Source of the DNA: Mycoplasma todarodis
Lineage (GTDB): Bacteria; Bacillota_I; Bacilli_A; Mycoplasmatales; Metamycoplasmataceae
Reading direction: 5' to 3'
Length of the DNA stretch: 64,000 nucleotides
Assembly (NCBI RefSeq): GCF_004335995.1
Contig: NZ_PSZP01000001.1
Coordinates: 1-64,000, forward strand
A program made the position numbers and the translations under genes. The notes beneath the pieces are model-generated. The model was not told the DNA's origin, did no database searches, and was given only the letters and a program-made list of their open reading frames with translations. Position 1 is the first letter of the stretch. Each line of letters opens with the position of its first letter. This document shows, in pieces, positions 17,901-30,926 of the stretch.

Positions 17901-19086
17901 GTAGTCTTTTATCACTTATTTCAAGCTTACCAAATCCATCATTACCTTTGATTGATACATCAAGATTGTTCATTGCATCTTTGAAATCTATTTCATTGAA
18001 TGACTTTGGAGAAACACTTGTTTTAGCAATATTTGTAACATCATTTTCAGTAAAGTCAGTTAATTTTTCTTGTGGCAAAATACCAGAAGTAACTTCTGTT
18101 ATTTTTGTAGAATTAATTGATTCACGTGTTCTTCATTTTGAATTAACATCATCTTTATAAACCCTTACATATCCATCTTGAACAGCAGAATCATCCATGA
18201 ATAAATCCCCAGATTGAACAACAGGTTTTCAATTTAAGTCACCTTTTGTCATTCTATTACTTTGTGTATTTTCAGAGAAGATTGATTCTTCTTTTGTTCA
18301 TCTTGCACTTGTTTGATCTAACGCGAATGCATTACCATCTTCTGTCTTTAAAAGAATATCTCTATATTTATTTTCACCATCACCTTGGTCAATGACAACA
18401 TCTTGAATAAAGTCAGCATTATCCAGTGATATTTCAACTTCTACTTTAGTGATCATACCTTTAATATCAACGTTTGTATTCTCGTGGAATAGAGCGTGTT
18501 TAGGAGTGATGTCAGAATAATCAATACTTTTATGTCAATTACCCATTTCACCGTTTTGAATTATCTTGTTAGCTTTAACAGCTTCATCAAATCCTGCGTC
18601 TACTTTAACTTCATTTACATAAAGTCCTTTGAAGTCATAAGAAACGAATTGGTTTAAACTATTCAATACATTTAATGTACGAATATCAAATGAAGCTTTT
18701 TGTCCGTTGTTACTACTTTGGAATGGTATTGAGAATCTCATTGTTTTGATTCTACCCATTGTATATAAATTATTGTGTGTTTTGAAACTTGTGGCGTATT
18801 TAGGCTTAGCGGCAGTATTTGAGGCATAAACATTACTTGCAGAACGACTTTTGTGCTTTAAGTAATTAGATAATGGACTTCCTTCTCAATTATTGTTTGC
18901 AATAACTGATTTGATGTCAGTGTTTTTACCTAGTAATTTCTTGCTCTTTAAAAAATCATTCAATTCACCAATTGAACTCTTTTTCATCTCGAAAATATTT
19001 GACTGTGATACTACGGCTGTAGCACCACCAACGGCTGCCGTAGCACCCATCAACATTAATATTTTTTTCTTTTTATTTGTTGCCAT
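8953..19086 (-). CDS. Giant modular surface protein, 3377 aa
   Basis: One uninterrupted frame of 10.1 kb when TGA is Trp. The N-terminus (MATNKKKKILMLMGATAAVG...) is a signal or anchor helix, and the C-terminus has a membrane helix followed by KKRKKNKKG. Residues from about 950 on consist of roughly a dozen beta-rich modules of about 90-130 residues. Each has a line of the type TNLKNGDxIxVEVxPKxGYxF, and several carry an NGKG sequence (for example GTNGKGILNG, VDGKGTLSPTG) or end in KISGLK. The first 900 residues differ and are Trp- and Asn-rich. No enzyme motif was recognised. AGGAGAG precedes the start, 60 nt after the 1310-aa gene. In size and anchoring it recalls giant gliding or adhesin proteins, but I cannot claim homology. 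Confidence 0.88.
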
Positions 19087-19146
19087 GTTTCTCTCCTATA
19101 ATTCATACACTTGTTATGGTCTAGTGAGACCTTTTTGTTTTTTCTT

Positions 19147-22100
19147 CTATTTTTTCCTCTTGTTGTTAATAAATGCAGTTAATCTAATTAAGAATAGGAT
19201 TACGAATATAGACCCTATTAATGAAATTGGATAAATCAATATTTTAAATTGTTCTTTTTTAGATTTAATTGTTAATTCTTTAAGAACGTTTAAGTTTGTT
19301 GCTTGTACATTTACTCTTGTTAATTTATTAAAGTTTTTTGAATATTTAAATGCAGTTTCCATATCAGTAAAGTATCTTTCACCGTCAAAGTACTTAATTG
19401 CTTTCACTGCATTGTAATCAGATCAAACTCAAGTTTTCTTTTTAGTTACTGGATCAATGTAATTAACGGCTAGTACATTAACATCTGTAATAACGCCATC
19501 AACTTTCTTTCTTATTATGACCATGTCTTTACTATTAGTTGGACTCTTAAGTTCATTTCAATGATCTTTTGGAGTCATTTTATAAAACTTAGAGGTATCC
19601 ATATCAACTGAATATATAGAATCATTCTCATTTGCAAGATTGATTTCTTTATATTTCTGTGGGATTAATGCGTAATTTGTATAGTAATGGAATTCTTTTG
19701 TTTTCGAATCACGAACAACATATTGAATGTTTTCTAATTCTTTGAATAATACAACTTTTCCATCGTAGATGTTAAATGAATGTCTAACACCATCTATAAC
19801 GATTCCTTTTTTAATTAAATCTACATTTTGTTTAAGAACATCATTATCTAAAAGATCTTTTTCAAATACTTTCTCACCAATGAATGGAGCGTTAGGTAGC
19901 TCTGGTTTATCATAAGAAGCCATACTTAATTGTTCAATATCAATTGTTGAACCAACAAGTTGGAATAGTCTTTCGATTGAAGAGTAGTACTTACCTTTGT
20001 ATTTGTATTTAATTGGATGGTTTTTATCGATGTCGTAATACATCATTCCACCATGAATTCTTACTGGGTATTTCTTATCATCTAAAATTATTTCTTGGTA
20101 TGCATTTGATGGTTCAATTTGCATATCCTCAGCAAATCTTTTTACTTCATGTTCATTATTTGCTTTAAGTGAAACACTCTTAATTGTGAATGTTGTATTT
20201 CTACCTTTAGTTGTTCTAACGAATTCATTTAATTTTCTAGGATCTGTAAAGAATACTGTGTGATACTTATTATCTTTTGTATCTCAATACTCAACAGCGT
20301 ATTTTATAGTTTTGTATTCTTTAAACATGAATACACCATTTTTAACTAATCATTCTGTTTTCTTACCATCAATAAAGTTTTCTTGTTTAAGTGCAGCTTC
20401 AACTTGTTTTTGTGTCATCTTACCTTTTTGTTTAATTCAAGGGTTATATTTAATTGGAGCTTCTCTATCTAAAACAATAATGTCTTTATAGAACGTATTA
20501 ACTTTACCCCTTATTTTTCCTGAGTCATCTTTATAACTTGTGAATAAGTGAGGGATTATTTTGTTCTTACCAACTTTTTCTTCTCAAACTCATTTGATTT
20601 TTGAAATATCTACCTTTGATTCGATTGATTTTCAATCTCAAACTTCTCTACCGTCATGGAAGAATTTTCCATCTAGGATTTTTCCATCAACTGTTACATA
20701 AGGAATTTCCACACCATCATAAGAAGGGCTTGGAACACTATAGTTAACAAAGTGTTTCTTTCATTCTTGTCATTCTTTTCTGTATTGTTGATTTGTTGTA
20801 TTTGTTTTAATAACTTTTATTTCAGTTGAAATAGCAGTACGAAGTATTTCAGGACCTACTTTACCAATAAGTTTGTTAATTGAAGTGAAGTACTCGATTG
20901 TACCTTTGTTATTTGTGTAGTATTTGATTTTTGTTAAATCGTAATTTCAAACGGCATGACCATTAGCAATAACTGAACCGTATTTATGACCATCTATTTT
21001 AATTTGTTCATTTGAAGGGATTACAGCATAGTCAATTGGATCATTGATGTTTGTTATGTTAAAACTCTTTTGAGCTTCTGTTTTAATACCTTGAACTCTT
21101 ATAAGCCCTCTATCATCTACTTCTTTTTGTTTGAAGTGAGTTGTAAAGAATTCTGTCATTTCTTTATTTGCATAATAGATATTTTTTGAATCTACATTTT
21201 GTGAAATAAAGTCATATCTTAATACACCATTAATAACGTTAGCTTCAATAACTACGCCATCTACTTTTATAGTTGAGATGTCGTATTGCTTTGTTTTCTT
21301 ATTGAATTTAAGTTCAGGTATTGTCGGAACTGTAGCGTAAACACTTTTTACGAATGATAATAATTGATTGTGTGAATTTTTAATACTTAAATCTTCTTTG
21401 AATTTAAAGTCTTTAATGATTGAACTGTTTTGTCCGATGAATTTTGGAACAATAACTACAAAGTCTTTTCTAGCACTATTCATTCAAGTTGGGTTGCCTG
21501 TTGTGAATACTTGTGCTCACTGTTGTTTAGTTTGAAGTTCATCAAATGTAGAGATGTCAAGCGTTTTAAGTTCATGTGTTTTAATTGTTGCATCTTTTAC
21601 TTTACCGAATACTTTAAGTGGTAAGTAATCTGAAGATTTATTGAATTCAAAGAATATGTGTTGTACACCATTAATTTTATTGAATGCATGTAGGTCTTTT
21701 GTATGGAAGTGGTGTGCATTTAATGTTTTAAGGTTTTCAGGTGTTATTTCACCACTTTCAAAATTATTCTTAATGTATAAATTGATTTGATCTAAGTTAA
21801 TCCCATCTCTTCAACTTACAAATTTTAAGAATCCTAATGATGCGAAACTAACTGCTGATGTATCTTTCGTCTTTTTAACAAAACCAACTGAAAGTTTTCT
21901 TTGATTATGAACAATGTTATTGAAGAATTCTTCTTTGTTGAATGTGTTTATAAAATCTATTAAATCAAGATTTTTTGTTTTAGGTCTATTTGAATCAGAA
22001 ATTTGAGTTATAACTTTCATTAATTCTGAATCTCTTGCAACTAATGCAAAGTCAAGATAGTTATATGATTGAACGTTTTCTGGTTCAATTATTAAGTTTT

Positions 22101-23079
22101 CTCATTTTGGTGCATCGTATATATTATCTTTTTCCACTTCTTTGTACTTCATAACGTAATTCATTAGAGGTGTTGGAACTGAATAAGCTTTTTCTGGTTG
22201 TGCTTGTGTAGTATATACAAAGTTAGTTAATTTAGTTGGTGCCTTAGGTATTGTTATAAAGGCATTCTTATCATCACCATAAATACTGTAGATACTTCAT
22301 TTAATTGGAGCTTTATCTAGGTTTATAGTATTTGTTTTAGGATCTAAGAATTTCTTGATGTCAAGATTACTCTGACTTCTGTAAATTGTTTCTCCACTTT
22401 GGATATAGATTGAACCGATTGAAGATGTGAAGTTATTTCATCCAGCATCTTTATTATTTAGTGTAGCAAGTGATTTGCTATAGCTTGCAGGTAACTTAAG
22501 AGAAATACTCTCAATTGGTGCACGCATACTATTTTTTAATCCTAGAGATACATTTGCATAATCCTTTACATTTTTAGAAGTAATTGTTGTTTTATTAAAA
22601 CTATCATGTGCAAATTTGTTTTCGTTATACTCAGCCGTAAATGAATTGTTTCTGATGTTTTTATCACCATTTGCATAAATTGTTTCTAGTGATAGTGTGT
22701 TAGTCTTTTCAACATCATTTGTATCTGTTATAGATATTTTTTCAATACCGAATGATTGAATCTTTTTATTTGAAGCATCTACTTCTTCATATGTTGGTAA
22801 TCCAAAGAATTGGATTTTATCAACATTACCCAATGCTTTCATACCCTTGCTATTCTTAGTACCAGTTGTAATGATTTTATTATTTCTGTAAATTCTTTTA
22901 GTTGATATACCTTCTGCTTCATAACCATTTGCAGAAAGATTCAAGTTCATTGAATTTTGTCCAAGGTACTTATCAGCACCCCTTCTAAGAGGCTTTAAGT
23001 TTGAATTGAACATTAATAATATCGATGTTACAAACATTGCTACAAAAATTCATATTATTGCTATTTTTTGCTTTTTCAT
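19147..23079 (-). CDS. Large anchored surface protein, 1310 aa
   Basis: An N-terminal membrane helix (IAIIWIFVAMFVTSILLMF) and a C-terminal helix (LIGSIFVILFLIRLTAFI) followed by NNKRKK flank about 1250 outside residues. The middle has repeated segments built around xIDGxxY...IxxGxxxYD and KIKYYTNNKGTIEYFT. The latter closely matches KIKYVFQNKNGEIEYFT in the 1053-aa gene product upstream. The start has AGAGGCGG in front and lies 25 nt after the previous gene. No enzyme motif or lipobox was found. Probably exported and held at both ends. Function unknown. Confidence 0.87.
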
Positions 23080-23104
23080 TTACCGCCTCTTTTCTTTGTT
23101 TAAA

Positions 23105-26100
23105 TTATTTCTTTCTTTTTGATGTTAATCATCTTCATGCAAGTACTGCAATTGCAATTAAAGCAATACCTGTACCTGTAACGATAATCGCTATCTTTGT
23201 ATTTCTTTTTTCATTAATTTTATTTTTAGATAAAACAACTCTTGATAAATCAGGATTTGATATCTTCTTGTGGTTATTATTTATCGAATGAAGTTTTCCT
23301 TGCTTAATTTTTTCTAATGGAGGTAATTGTGTAAAGTATTCAATTTCACCATTCTTGTTTTGGAATACATATTTGATTTTTTCAACTTTAAAGAAGTTTT
23401 CTCAATAATATTTACCAAAGACATTAATAGACTTAATCTCTTTACCATCTACCTTAATCATTTGTCCTAATTTTGTTGGGTCAACAACATCATATTTTTT
23501 ATCTAGTTCGAAATTAGATAGTTTTGTTTTGTTTATAAATTTCTCAATGTTTGAGACTTTAGTATTTAGAAGAGTTCTTCACATTTGGTTTACATAATCA
23601 TCCGTAAATAGATTTATAGATGATCCACCTTCAAAAATACTCTTAGTGTTGAATGAGTTGTTTTCAATATATCTTATTTCATCACCTAAAGTTTCTTTCT
23701 TATCGTTAACAAGAACAATTTTGTTATTAGAAATTTCAAAATGGAATTCTTCTTTGATAACGTTGTTTTGTTCATCTAGTTTGTTTACGATTACTTTTTT
23801 GTCCAGTATGCTTTGAGCTAATTTGTAGTTATCGATAATTGATACACCATGATGCTCAACGATTGATTTCATTAATTCGAAATCCTTCGGTTCTAATTCT
23901 TTAACTTTTTCAGTTTTATAGAAGTTCTCAACTGAGTAAACGTGATTACCAGGTTTATTGATAAGTTCTTTCCTATGTTTCTTAAAGTATTCTTCAGTAA
24001 CATAGAATGGTTCCCCACTTAAACTTTCAACTATATAACCAATCTTAGATAAGTCTTCTCCATTGTTGTTTAGTCATTTAACTTGACCATCAACAAAGAT
24101 TGATTTGAAGTGTTTTATCCCACCATCAGTTTTTAATGCGAAATGATCTTCTATAGTTGAAGGTTTTGAGAATTTTCTTCTGTCAAGAATAGCTTTTGTT
24201 AATGAGTTCTTAACACTTGAAAGACTATCTTTGAAATAACGATATCCATTTTCATCAATGAAATCATCATTACCCATAAGTAATTTAGTTAATGTTGAAT
24301 TAAGAACTGTAAAGTATACTAATTCCTTCTTAGTTGGATCATTTAGTGAACTTCTTTCAACTTGGAAATGTATTTTAGACATTATTGTTGAAGAGAAGAA
24401 ACTCTTATTATCAAACACCATTGATTTATATCTCTTGTCATCAATTACAACGTTTTGATCGAATTTATCATTCAGTATTGTATTGAATTCAGGAAGCTTA
24501 GGTAAGTCATAGTGTGTTTGTGAAATGATTTCAGTTATCTTAATACCTTTATCGAATGCTCTCTTCTTAGTTATTTCATGGAAGATGTCACCTTTGGTAT
24601 CTTGGAATCTCATTTTTGAAAGATCTATTTTTGCTTTAGGAACATCTCAAATTAATTTACCTTTATAAATTCTTGTATAGTATCTTTCACCTGATAGAAC
24701 TAGTTCACCATTTATAGCTGTTGGTTTTTGGAATATACTCTTTAAAGCTTTTTCCCTTTTTGTTTCTAAATCTTTGTTGTAATCAATACCTTCAGAGTTT
24801 GTTGAGTCGATATATTTGAAATATCTAAAATCATTCTTAGCTTCTTGTATTGAAGTAAAGAATATATTTTTACCTTTTACTTTGAATTTAAGTTTTGTCA
24901 AGTCATAGTTCGGAACAATTTTTGAAGCAATTAGAATTGGGTCGTATTGTTTACCGTCAATTATGAACTTTTCTTTATCAAAGTAAGTCTTATAGTTATT
25001 CTCATCAAGTTCTTTAAACTTAATATTATTTTTTGAAATAAGTTTTTGAATACTATTTTCATCGTGTAAAAATGGTTTTCCATCATTTAAAATTTTGTGT
25101 CTTAAGTTTTGAGGAGCTAGAGTAGCGCCTTTGTAGTCATTTGTGTAATAAGCATTATCTCCAACTCTATATGCCAGTTTCGCTCTGATGTTTTTATCAT
25201 TTTTGAAATATAGATGTGCTTTCTCATCAATGATTTTAAAATCAACCCTTTGATCATTTATGGTGATTTTTTCAAAAGTAGACCTTAAGTTTAAGTCTGC
25301 TGTTAAAGGAATGTTCTTAGCTATATTCTTTTTGATTGTTATTAATGGAGCAAGTGAGTTATCTTCAATTAGATATTTAGAACGTGAAATAATATCTGCT
25401 TGTTTTTGGTTTTGCATGATAATTTTCAGTCCGAAAGGTATCTCTTTAAAGAAGTCATCTGTTGCTTGTACAAACTGTAAAAGGTTTGTTTTGTGAGCAT
25501 CATTAATAATAAAGTGTGAAATGTCAACAGTTCTAATGTTTGAATCATTTAAGAATTTCAATTCACTAAAGTCTACATTGCTTAAACGACTTGTTATGTG
25601 GTTAGGTAATCCTGAATTAGTATTATCCACATAATTTAAAGTAAGTTTATTCAAAAAGGCTAATTGAGAGAATCAATTAATTTTCCCTAATGTTTCGGGT
25701 TGGAATGTCGATGATGTGTGACTGTTATATACCGTAGTAATTTCTAAAGAGTTTAAGTTCTTGAAGTTTCTCAAGAATCTTAGGTCTTTATCTAAGTCAG
25801 CATTGCTTCACTCATCAGTCTTTAATTTCAAGTTGATACTTTTTGAGTTTAGGTTGTACGTGTCGACAATTAATTTAAACGCTTCGATAATAAGAGCATT
25901 ATCAAAAATGGTTTTACCACTACTTTGCGTTCTAAATCCATGGAATTTTTTAACAAACTTTGCTTTATCTGTTACACCAATTTGTGTAAGCACTTGGTTA
26001 ACAACATTCTTAGAATCAGATTCTACAGAAAGATCATTAACTCAAAATTTGTCCAAGAAGAATTTCATATCATCAATTTCTTTTTCTCTCGAATTTTGTT

Positions 26101-26266
26101 TGATGGTGTATGCACTTATCCTTTTGTTGGCATATGCATTCATTTCATTGTTGGCTATTTGATGAAATCTGCTTGTTTCATGTTTTGGGGTCTGACGAAC
26201 AACTGCTGACATTACTGGCATAGAGATAGCAAAAACTACTCCCACACTAATTAATGTTTTTTTCAT
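23105..26266 (-). CDS. Large anchored surface protein, 1053 aa; first gene of the operon
   Basis: It starts with a signal-like segment (MKKTLISVGVVFAISMPVMSA). It ends with a membrane helix (IAIIVTGTGIALIAIAVLAW) and a basic tail, SKRKK. Residues about 130-260 contain leucine-rich-repeat-like lines (LRFLRNFKNLNSLEI, FLNKLTLNYVDN, ELKFLNDSNIRTVDIS). The later part contains ...VDGKxY-type modules and the IEYFT motif shared with the next gene. No Shine-Dalgarno site is seen; instead TATAAT lies 7 nt before ATG, so translation of the operon may begin on a leaderless mRNA. Function unknown. Confidence 0.87.
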
Positions 26267-26273
26267 AATAAAA

Positions 26274-26279
26274 ATTATA
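26274..26279 (-). promoter_or_regulatory. -10 box of the 25 kb operon (leaderless layout)
   Basis: TATAAT on the minus strand ends 7 nt before the ATG at 26266, placing the expected transcript start at or next to the start codon. No ribosome site lies between. Confidence 0.6.
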
Positions 26280-26613
26280 TCATTTTTTAGTTTTTTTGAG
26301 GTTAAATTTGCATCATTGTCAACAGTTAGTTTTTTTTCATAAATAACCTTATTTTTTTAATGCTACTGCTGTGTTTTTTTTATTTAAAACAGCGAATTTT
26401 GTTCTACATATAAATATTCGGTTATATTTTCTTTTTTATGAATTTCCCAAAATTAAACATTGTGTTATTATTGTTTTACCTATATACTAAAACATTCACT
26501 AAATACCCAATAAAGTCTTGCTCTGATTAAATGAAAAAATGTGTCTTATATCAGCATTTTTTAAATTGTCTGACTTTCTGGCTGGATATTTAGGGAAAAG
26601 AAAGAGAGAGAAA
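26280..26613. other. Divergent intergenic region with T homopolymer tracts
   Basis: This lies between the divergent operon (-) and the 872-aa surface gene (+). No gene is seen. It holds T runs of 7-8 (around 26327, 26354, 26374). Such runs could slip and alter promoter spacing; this is inference only. Confidence 0.5.
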
Positions 26614-29232
26614 ATGAAAACAAAAAATAAAAAAATAGTTAAATTTGCAGCCCTTTCTACTTTACCTTTAGCAGTAACCATTGGCGGAACTATTGCTATC
26701 GGTCAAACAACAGAGGAAAAAACCATCAATTTGCCCGAATTAGATTTACAAAGTAACTCATTGCATACTTATTCAGCACCAGCAGCAACAGCAACCCAAA
26801 AATATTATGTAGGAATTAAAGATGAAAAAACTTTAACAACTCCGGATGATCCAAATGCTAAAGATGTGAATCCCACTCCTACAAAAGAATACTCAAACGT
26901 TTATAAATGAAATGTTGATCAAGGCGCACACTTTAGTGAAACTTTTACAGGTGAGGAATGATTAGCACTTGGTCTTAATGGTATCCATGTTAAATGAAAA
27001 GGATTGCACTACGATGACTCCAACGGAAACGTGTTAACTTCTGATCTTAAATTTGTTAGACATAATACTAAAGAAGAGTTTAAATTAACGGGTGATAAAA
27101 AAAGCTTCCCAAGACAAGGTGGGGGAGATTGAATCGCTCGTTTTAAAGATGATGAATTCCTAAAAGTAAGTAGGCAATTTGCCTTACATCCAAAAGAAAA
27201 ATTCACACTTAATGGCTACTATAAAGTTGACATCAATGATCAAAGACAATCAAACTCTTGAGTTGAGCTTTCAGTTAAATCAAGATACTCTTTAAACTTT
27301 TATGCGCCTAAGGCCGTTCAAAATGATAAATTCTTTGATGTAAATAGTCTAATTAGATTACCTTATAGAGAAACTGTTATTGTTCACAAAAGAGATACAA
27401 AAGCAACTGAAACTTTAAAATATGATAAAGATGGTTTTTATAAACCTTTAGATATAAGTAATGTTGCAAGTGTTGAAGTTTTTTATGAAAAAATAACAGG
27501 GAAAGACGGTAAGGGTAAAGTCATAACAGCAAAAGAATATTATGATCCTGCTTTCGCTGGTGTTGCAACCAAAAGAGAGAAAGTTACTTACAACTTTTAT
27601 CGTGGTGTAACAAATGCAACTTTCGCATCAACTATCAAAAACCCAACAACAACTACATCAAAAGATGGACAAGTTACATTTGATGTTTCTAACTATGATC
27701 CACTTAAAATGAAAATAGAGTTAGCACCCGGTTCAAAAGGGACTCTTAAAATGGTTAACGATAAAGCTGTTGTTAGTGGATTAGCCAGTGGTGAATCTGC
27801 TCAAATTCAAGCAGTTTTAAAAACAGATCCTTATGATAATAGAATGAATACTTGAACTCCAGCTAAGAGTTGATCATCAAATGCATTGAAACCCCTTATC
27901 TCTAAAGCTGTTTCAGTATCACAAAAATCTATTGTAGGTTTAACAAAACCAACTATTAGTGGTTCAACTGAAAAGAAACCAACAAATAAAACTACAAAGG
28001 ACGGAACAAGAACATTTAAGATAGCTGGTTTCGATCCTAAAAAGATGACAATTGCTCTTGCGAAGGGTTCTAAGGGAACACTTACAATAGATAAGAATGG
28101 TAATGCCGTTGTTACTGGATTAGCTAATGGAGATGAAGTTCAGATTGAAATCGAACCTAGAACAGGTGAAGTATGAGTTGATGGTACTACAACACCAATC
28201 AAGTCCAAAAAAGAAAAAACAATCCAAACTTTCTCGGGTCTAACTAAACCAACTTTCAAAGCTACCGTTAAACAACCAACTCTTGATACAACAAAAGATG
28301 GAGAAGTAACTTTTGATGTTTCTAACTATGATCCTAAAAAGATGAAAATCCAACTTACAAAAGGTTCTAACGGAACTCTAAAAGTAGTTAACGGGAAAGT
28401 TGTTGTTAGTGGATTAAAAAATGGAGATAAAGCACAAATTGAAGTTGTTCTTAATCCAGGTGAAAAATGAGATGATAAATCTACAACTCCTATTCAATCA
28501 ACAGTTAAAGATATTGTACAAACTTACAAAGGATTAACTAAACCTACAATTAAAGCAACAATCAAGAAACCATCAACTAGTTCAACTAAAGATGGTGAAG
28601 CAACATTTGACATCACTAACTATGATCCTAAAAAGATGAAAATCAAACTTGCTAAAGGTTCACATGGAACTCTTAAAGTAGTTAATGGTAAAGCTATTGT
28701 TAGTGGATTAAAAAATGGTGAAACTGCTCAAATCGAAGTAGTTGCAAATAAAGGTTCAATTTTCTCTGATGGTTCAAAAACTGTTACTTCTAATAAAGAA
28801 GACATCAAACAAACCCATGTGGGACTTGATAAACCTTCTATTACACAAAAGATTAAGAAACCTTCTTCGAAGGATACCAAAGATGGTGAAGTAGAATTCG
28901 TCGTTAAAAACTTTGACCCTAAGAAGATGCATGTAAAACTTGCTAAGGGCGCAAAAGGTAAACTTAAAATTGTTGGTAATAAAATATTTGTTACTGGTTT
29001 AGGTGATGGAGATGAAACACAAATCGAAGTTATTCCAAACGACCATAAAGTATTAAAAGATGGAAGTCTTCACCCTATCAAATCACAAAAAGTTAATACA
29101 AAAGCAGATTCAAAAACTAATTGATGACTTACTCTTCTTTCTGGACTAGCTGGTATGAGTGTTATTGCTCTTATTATCACAGTAATCCGTAAGAGTAAAG
29201 ATGACGAAGAAGATAATAAAAACAACGCATAA
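26614..29232 (+). CDS. Repeat-bearing surface protein, 872 aa
   Basis: An N-terminal signal-like helix (AALSTLPLAVTIGGTIAIG), a long extracellular part, a C-terminal membrane helix (LSGLAGMSVIALIITVI) and an acidic/Asn tail. Five tandem modules of about 97-112 residues cover 27.66-29.1 kb. Each has (Y/F)DPKKMKIxLAKGSxGTLK followed by VxGLxNGDxAQIEV. Modules 3-5 are the most alike, suggesting recent duplication. The ATG at 26614 has a GAGAGAG stretch 4 nt upstream; an earlier ATG at 26539 lacks one and would put the signal peptide in the middle. Likely an adhesin or variable surface antigen. No enzyme motif. Confidence 0.85.
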
Positions 29233-29248
29233 TAATGCGTGTTTTTTT
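29225..29248. terminator. Bidirectional terminator between convergent surface genes
   Basis: A perfect 6-bp stem (ACGCAT/ATGCGT, loop AATA) is flanked by an A-rich side and a T run. It serves the 872-aa gene (+) and the 559-aa gene (-), and overlaps both gene ends. Confidence 0.75.
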
Positions 29249-30926
29249 ATTTCTGTTTTCTATTTTTTCTTTTAAATATGAAGATTATTCCACCTAACAA
29301 TATAAGCCCTCCAAGAACTGAAGAAACTCCAATGATTATTCATTTTGTTTTATGTCCTTTTTTATGATTTTCTAAATCAGCAGTATGTCTAAGGTTACCT
29401 AAATTAGTGATAGGTACTTTTTTAATAACTGGTTTCTTTGTAACAACATCCTTTGTTACAGGTTTCTTAACTACAGGTTTCGCAACACTCTTACCATTAG
29501 TGTGTTGATTTGTTGATTTGGGAGTTGTTTTCTTTGCTGTGGGTTTCTTAACTACAGGTTTCTTTTTAACAACGGGTTTTGGAGCAGGTTTACCCACTAA
29601 TATTGCTTCAACCACAGTTGTTATTGTTGCAGTTTGCAATTCTATATGAAGTGTTATCTTACTTGTTTTTAAATCTCCAACAGCACTTATCTTTGTAACT
29701 TCTGAATAGTTTAATCCTGGTGCAATTACACCTGTATATTGTCTTAGAGATAATCTATCTTTTATTTCACTTGCAATATCCACAACTGATTTTGTACCTT
29801 GATTTTGAATTGGTAAATTATCAAAAGATTTTTCCATGAATTCTTTATTCTTTTTAATCACTTCTGAGAAATCCAATTTCTTAATAGGTTGATCAAATGC
29901 ACCAACGTATATTTCGCCATTAGCTTGTGTAATGAATCCACCCGCAACTTTAGTTCCATCAATTGGCTTTAGACCATCGTAATCTAATCTCATTAATCCA
30001 TGTTCGTATGTACCAACAAACGTTGTTCCACTAATAGTTTTCATAAAACCATCAGTAACATCTTCAATATCGAAAGTATTTAGATTTTCACCTTTAAGTT
30101 TCATCAATCCACTACCATTTGTTCCAACAAATATATCTCCATCAGACTTACCAATAAACCCTTTCGATAAATCAGTTCCATCAATCTTTTTCATTATGTT
30201 TGTTTTAGGATCTAAAATCATCAATCCCGATGCAGCTCCAATATAGATTTTTCCATCAATCTTTTTTATGAATCCATCAGCCATATTTATTTGTTTATTA
30301 AATCTTAATCTACCTACATCTATCGGGTTAAGTTGACCAGTTTTTTCATCTAAAATCATTAATCCTTTATTTGTTGTTCCTACATAAACAACACCATCAA
30401 TTTCTTCAATAAACCCTTTTTCAACATCAATAACTTTTCCATTTTTATTTACTGGTCTTAATATGTTTTGTTTGTCTAAAATCATCAATCCTTTTGATTG
30501 AGTTCCAACATAAATTGTTCCATTAATTTCTTTCATGAAACCATCACGCATACTTGTGGTTTTATCAAGAGAACCATTCTCATCATGAGCAAAATATTCT
30601 AAAGTATTTCCTTTCAATACTTTAAGACCTTGCATAAAAGTTCCTACATAAGTCTTGTTGTTGATAGACTCCATAAATCCATGTAAACCAAGTGCTCCAA
30701 ATTGTTTTCCTTTTGGTTTGATAAATGCATTTACCAATTTAGGGTTTTCTGTTGGTATTGAGTTTAAATAATATGCATTTTTAAGAGAGTTAGTTTGTTG
30801 ACTCTCAAATATATTTAATTTTGACCTTGCTCCATTTGATTGAGCAGTTGTTGCGATCATCGTTGTTGGAATAACAACAGATGACACAACACCTATAGAC
30901 ATGGCGATTCTTTTGGCTTTTTTCAT
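29247..30926 (-). CDS. Surface protein with seven propeller-like blades
   Basis: 559 aa. A signal-like N-terminus (IAMSIGVVSSVVIPTTMIA) is followed by seven units of about 35-48 residues of the form DGF(M/I)xxIxGxxYVGTxxxGLMxLD over residues about 70-345. This pattern is like two-component-regulator propeller repeats, and seven units suits a closed seven-bladed beta-propeller. Next come a small domain, a Lys/Pro/Val-rich linker (KKPVVKKPTAKK) and a C-terminal membrane helix with a basic end. The ATG at 30926 is chosen (AAGGAG 9 nt upstream). Probably a wall-less equivalent of an anchored binding protein displayed on a flexible stalk. Confidence 0.85.

Noticed and set aside
8953-26266. Direct assignment of the giant proteins to Gli123/Gli349/Gli521 or MIB/MIP
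   Set aside because: Size and context are suggestive, but I could not recognise diagnostic sequence; kept as a hypothesis only.
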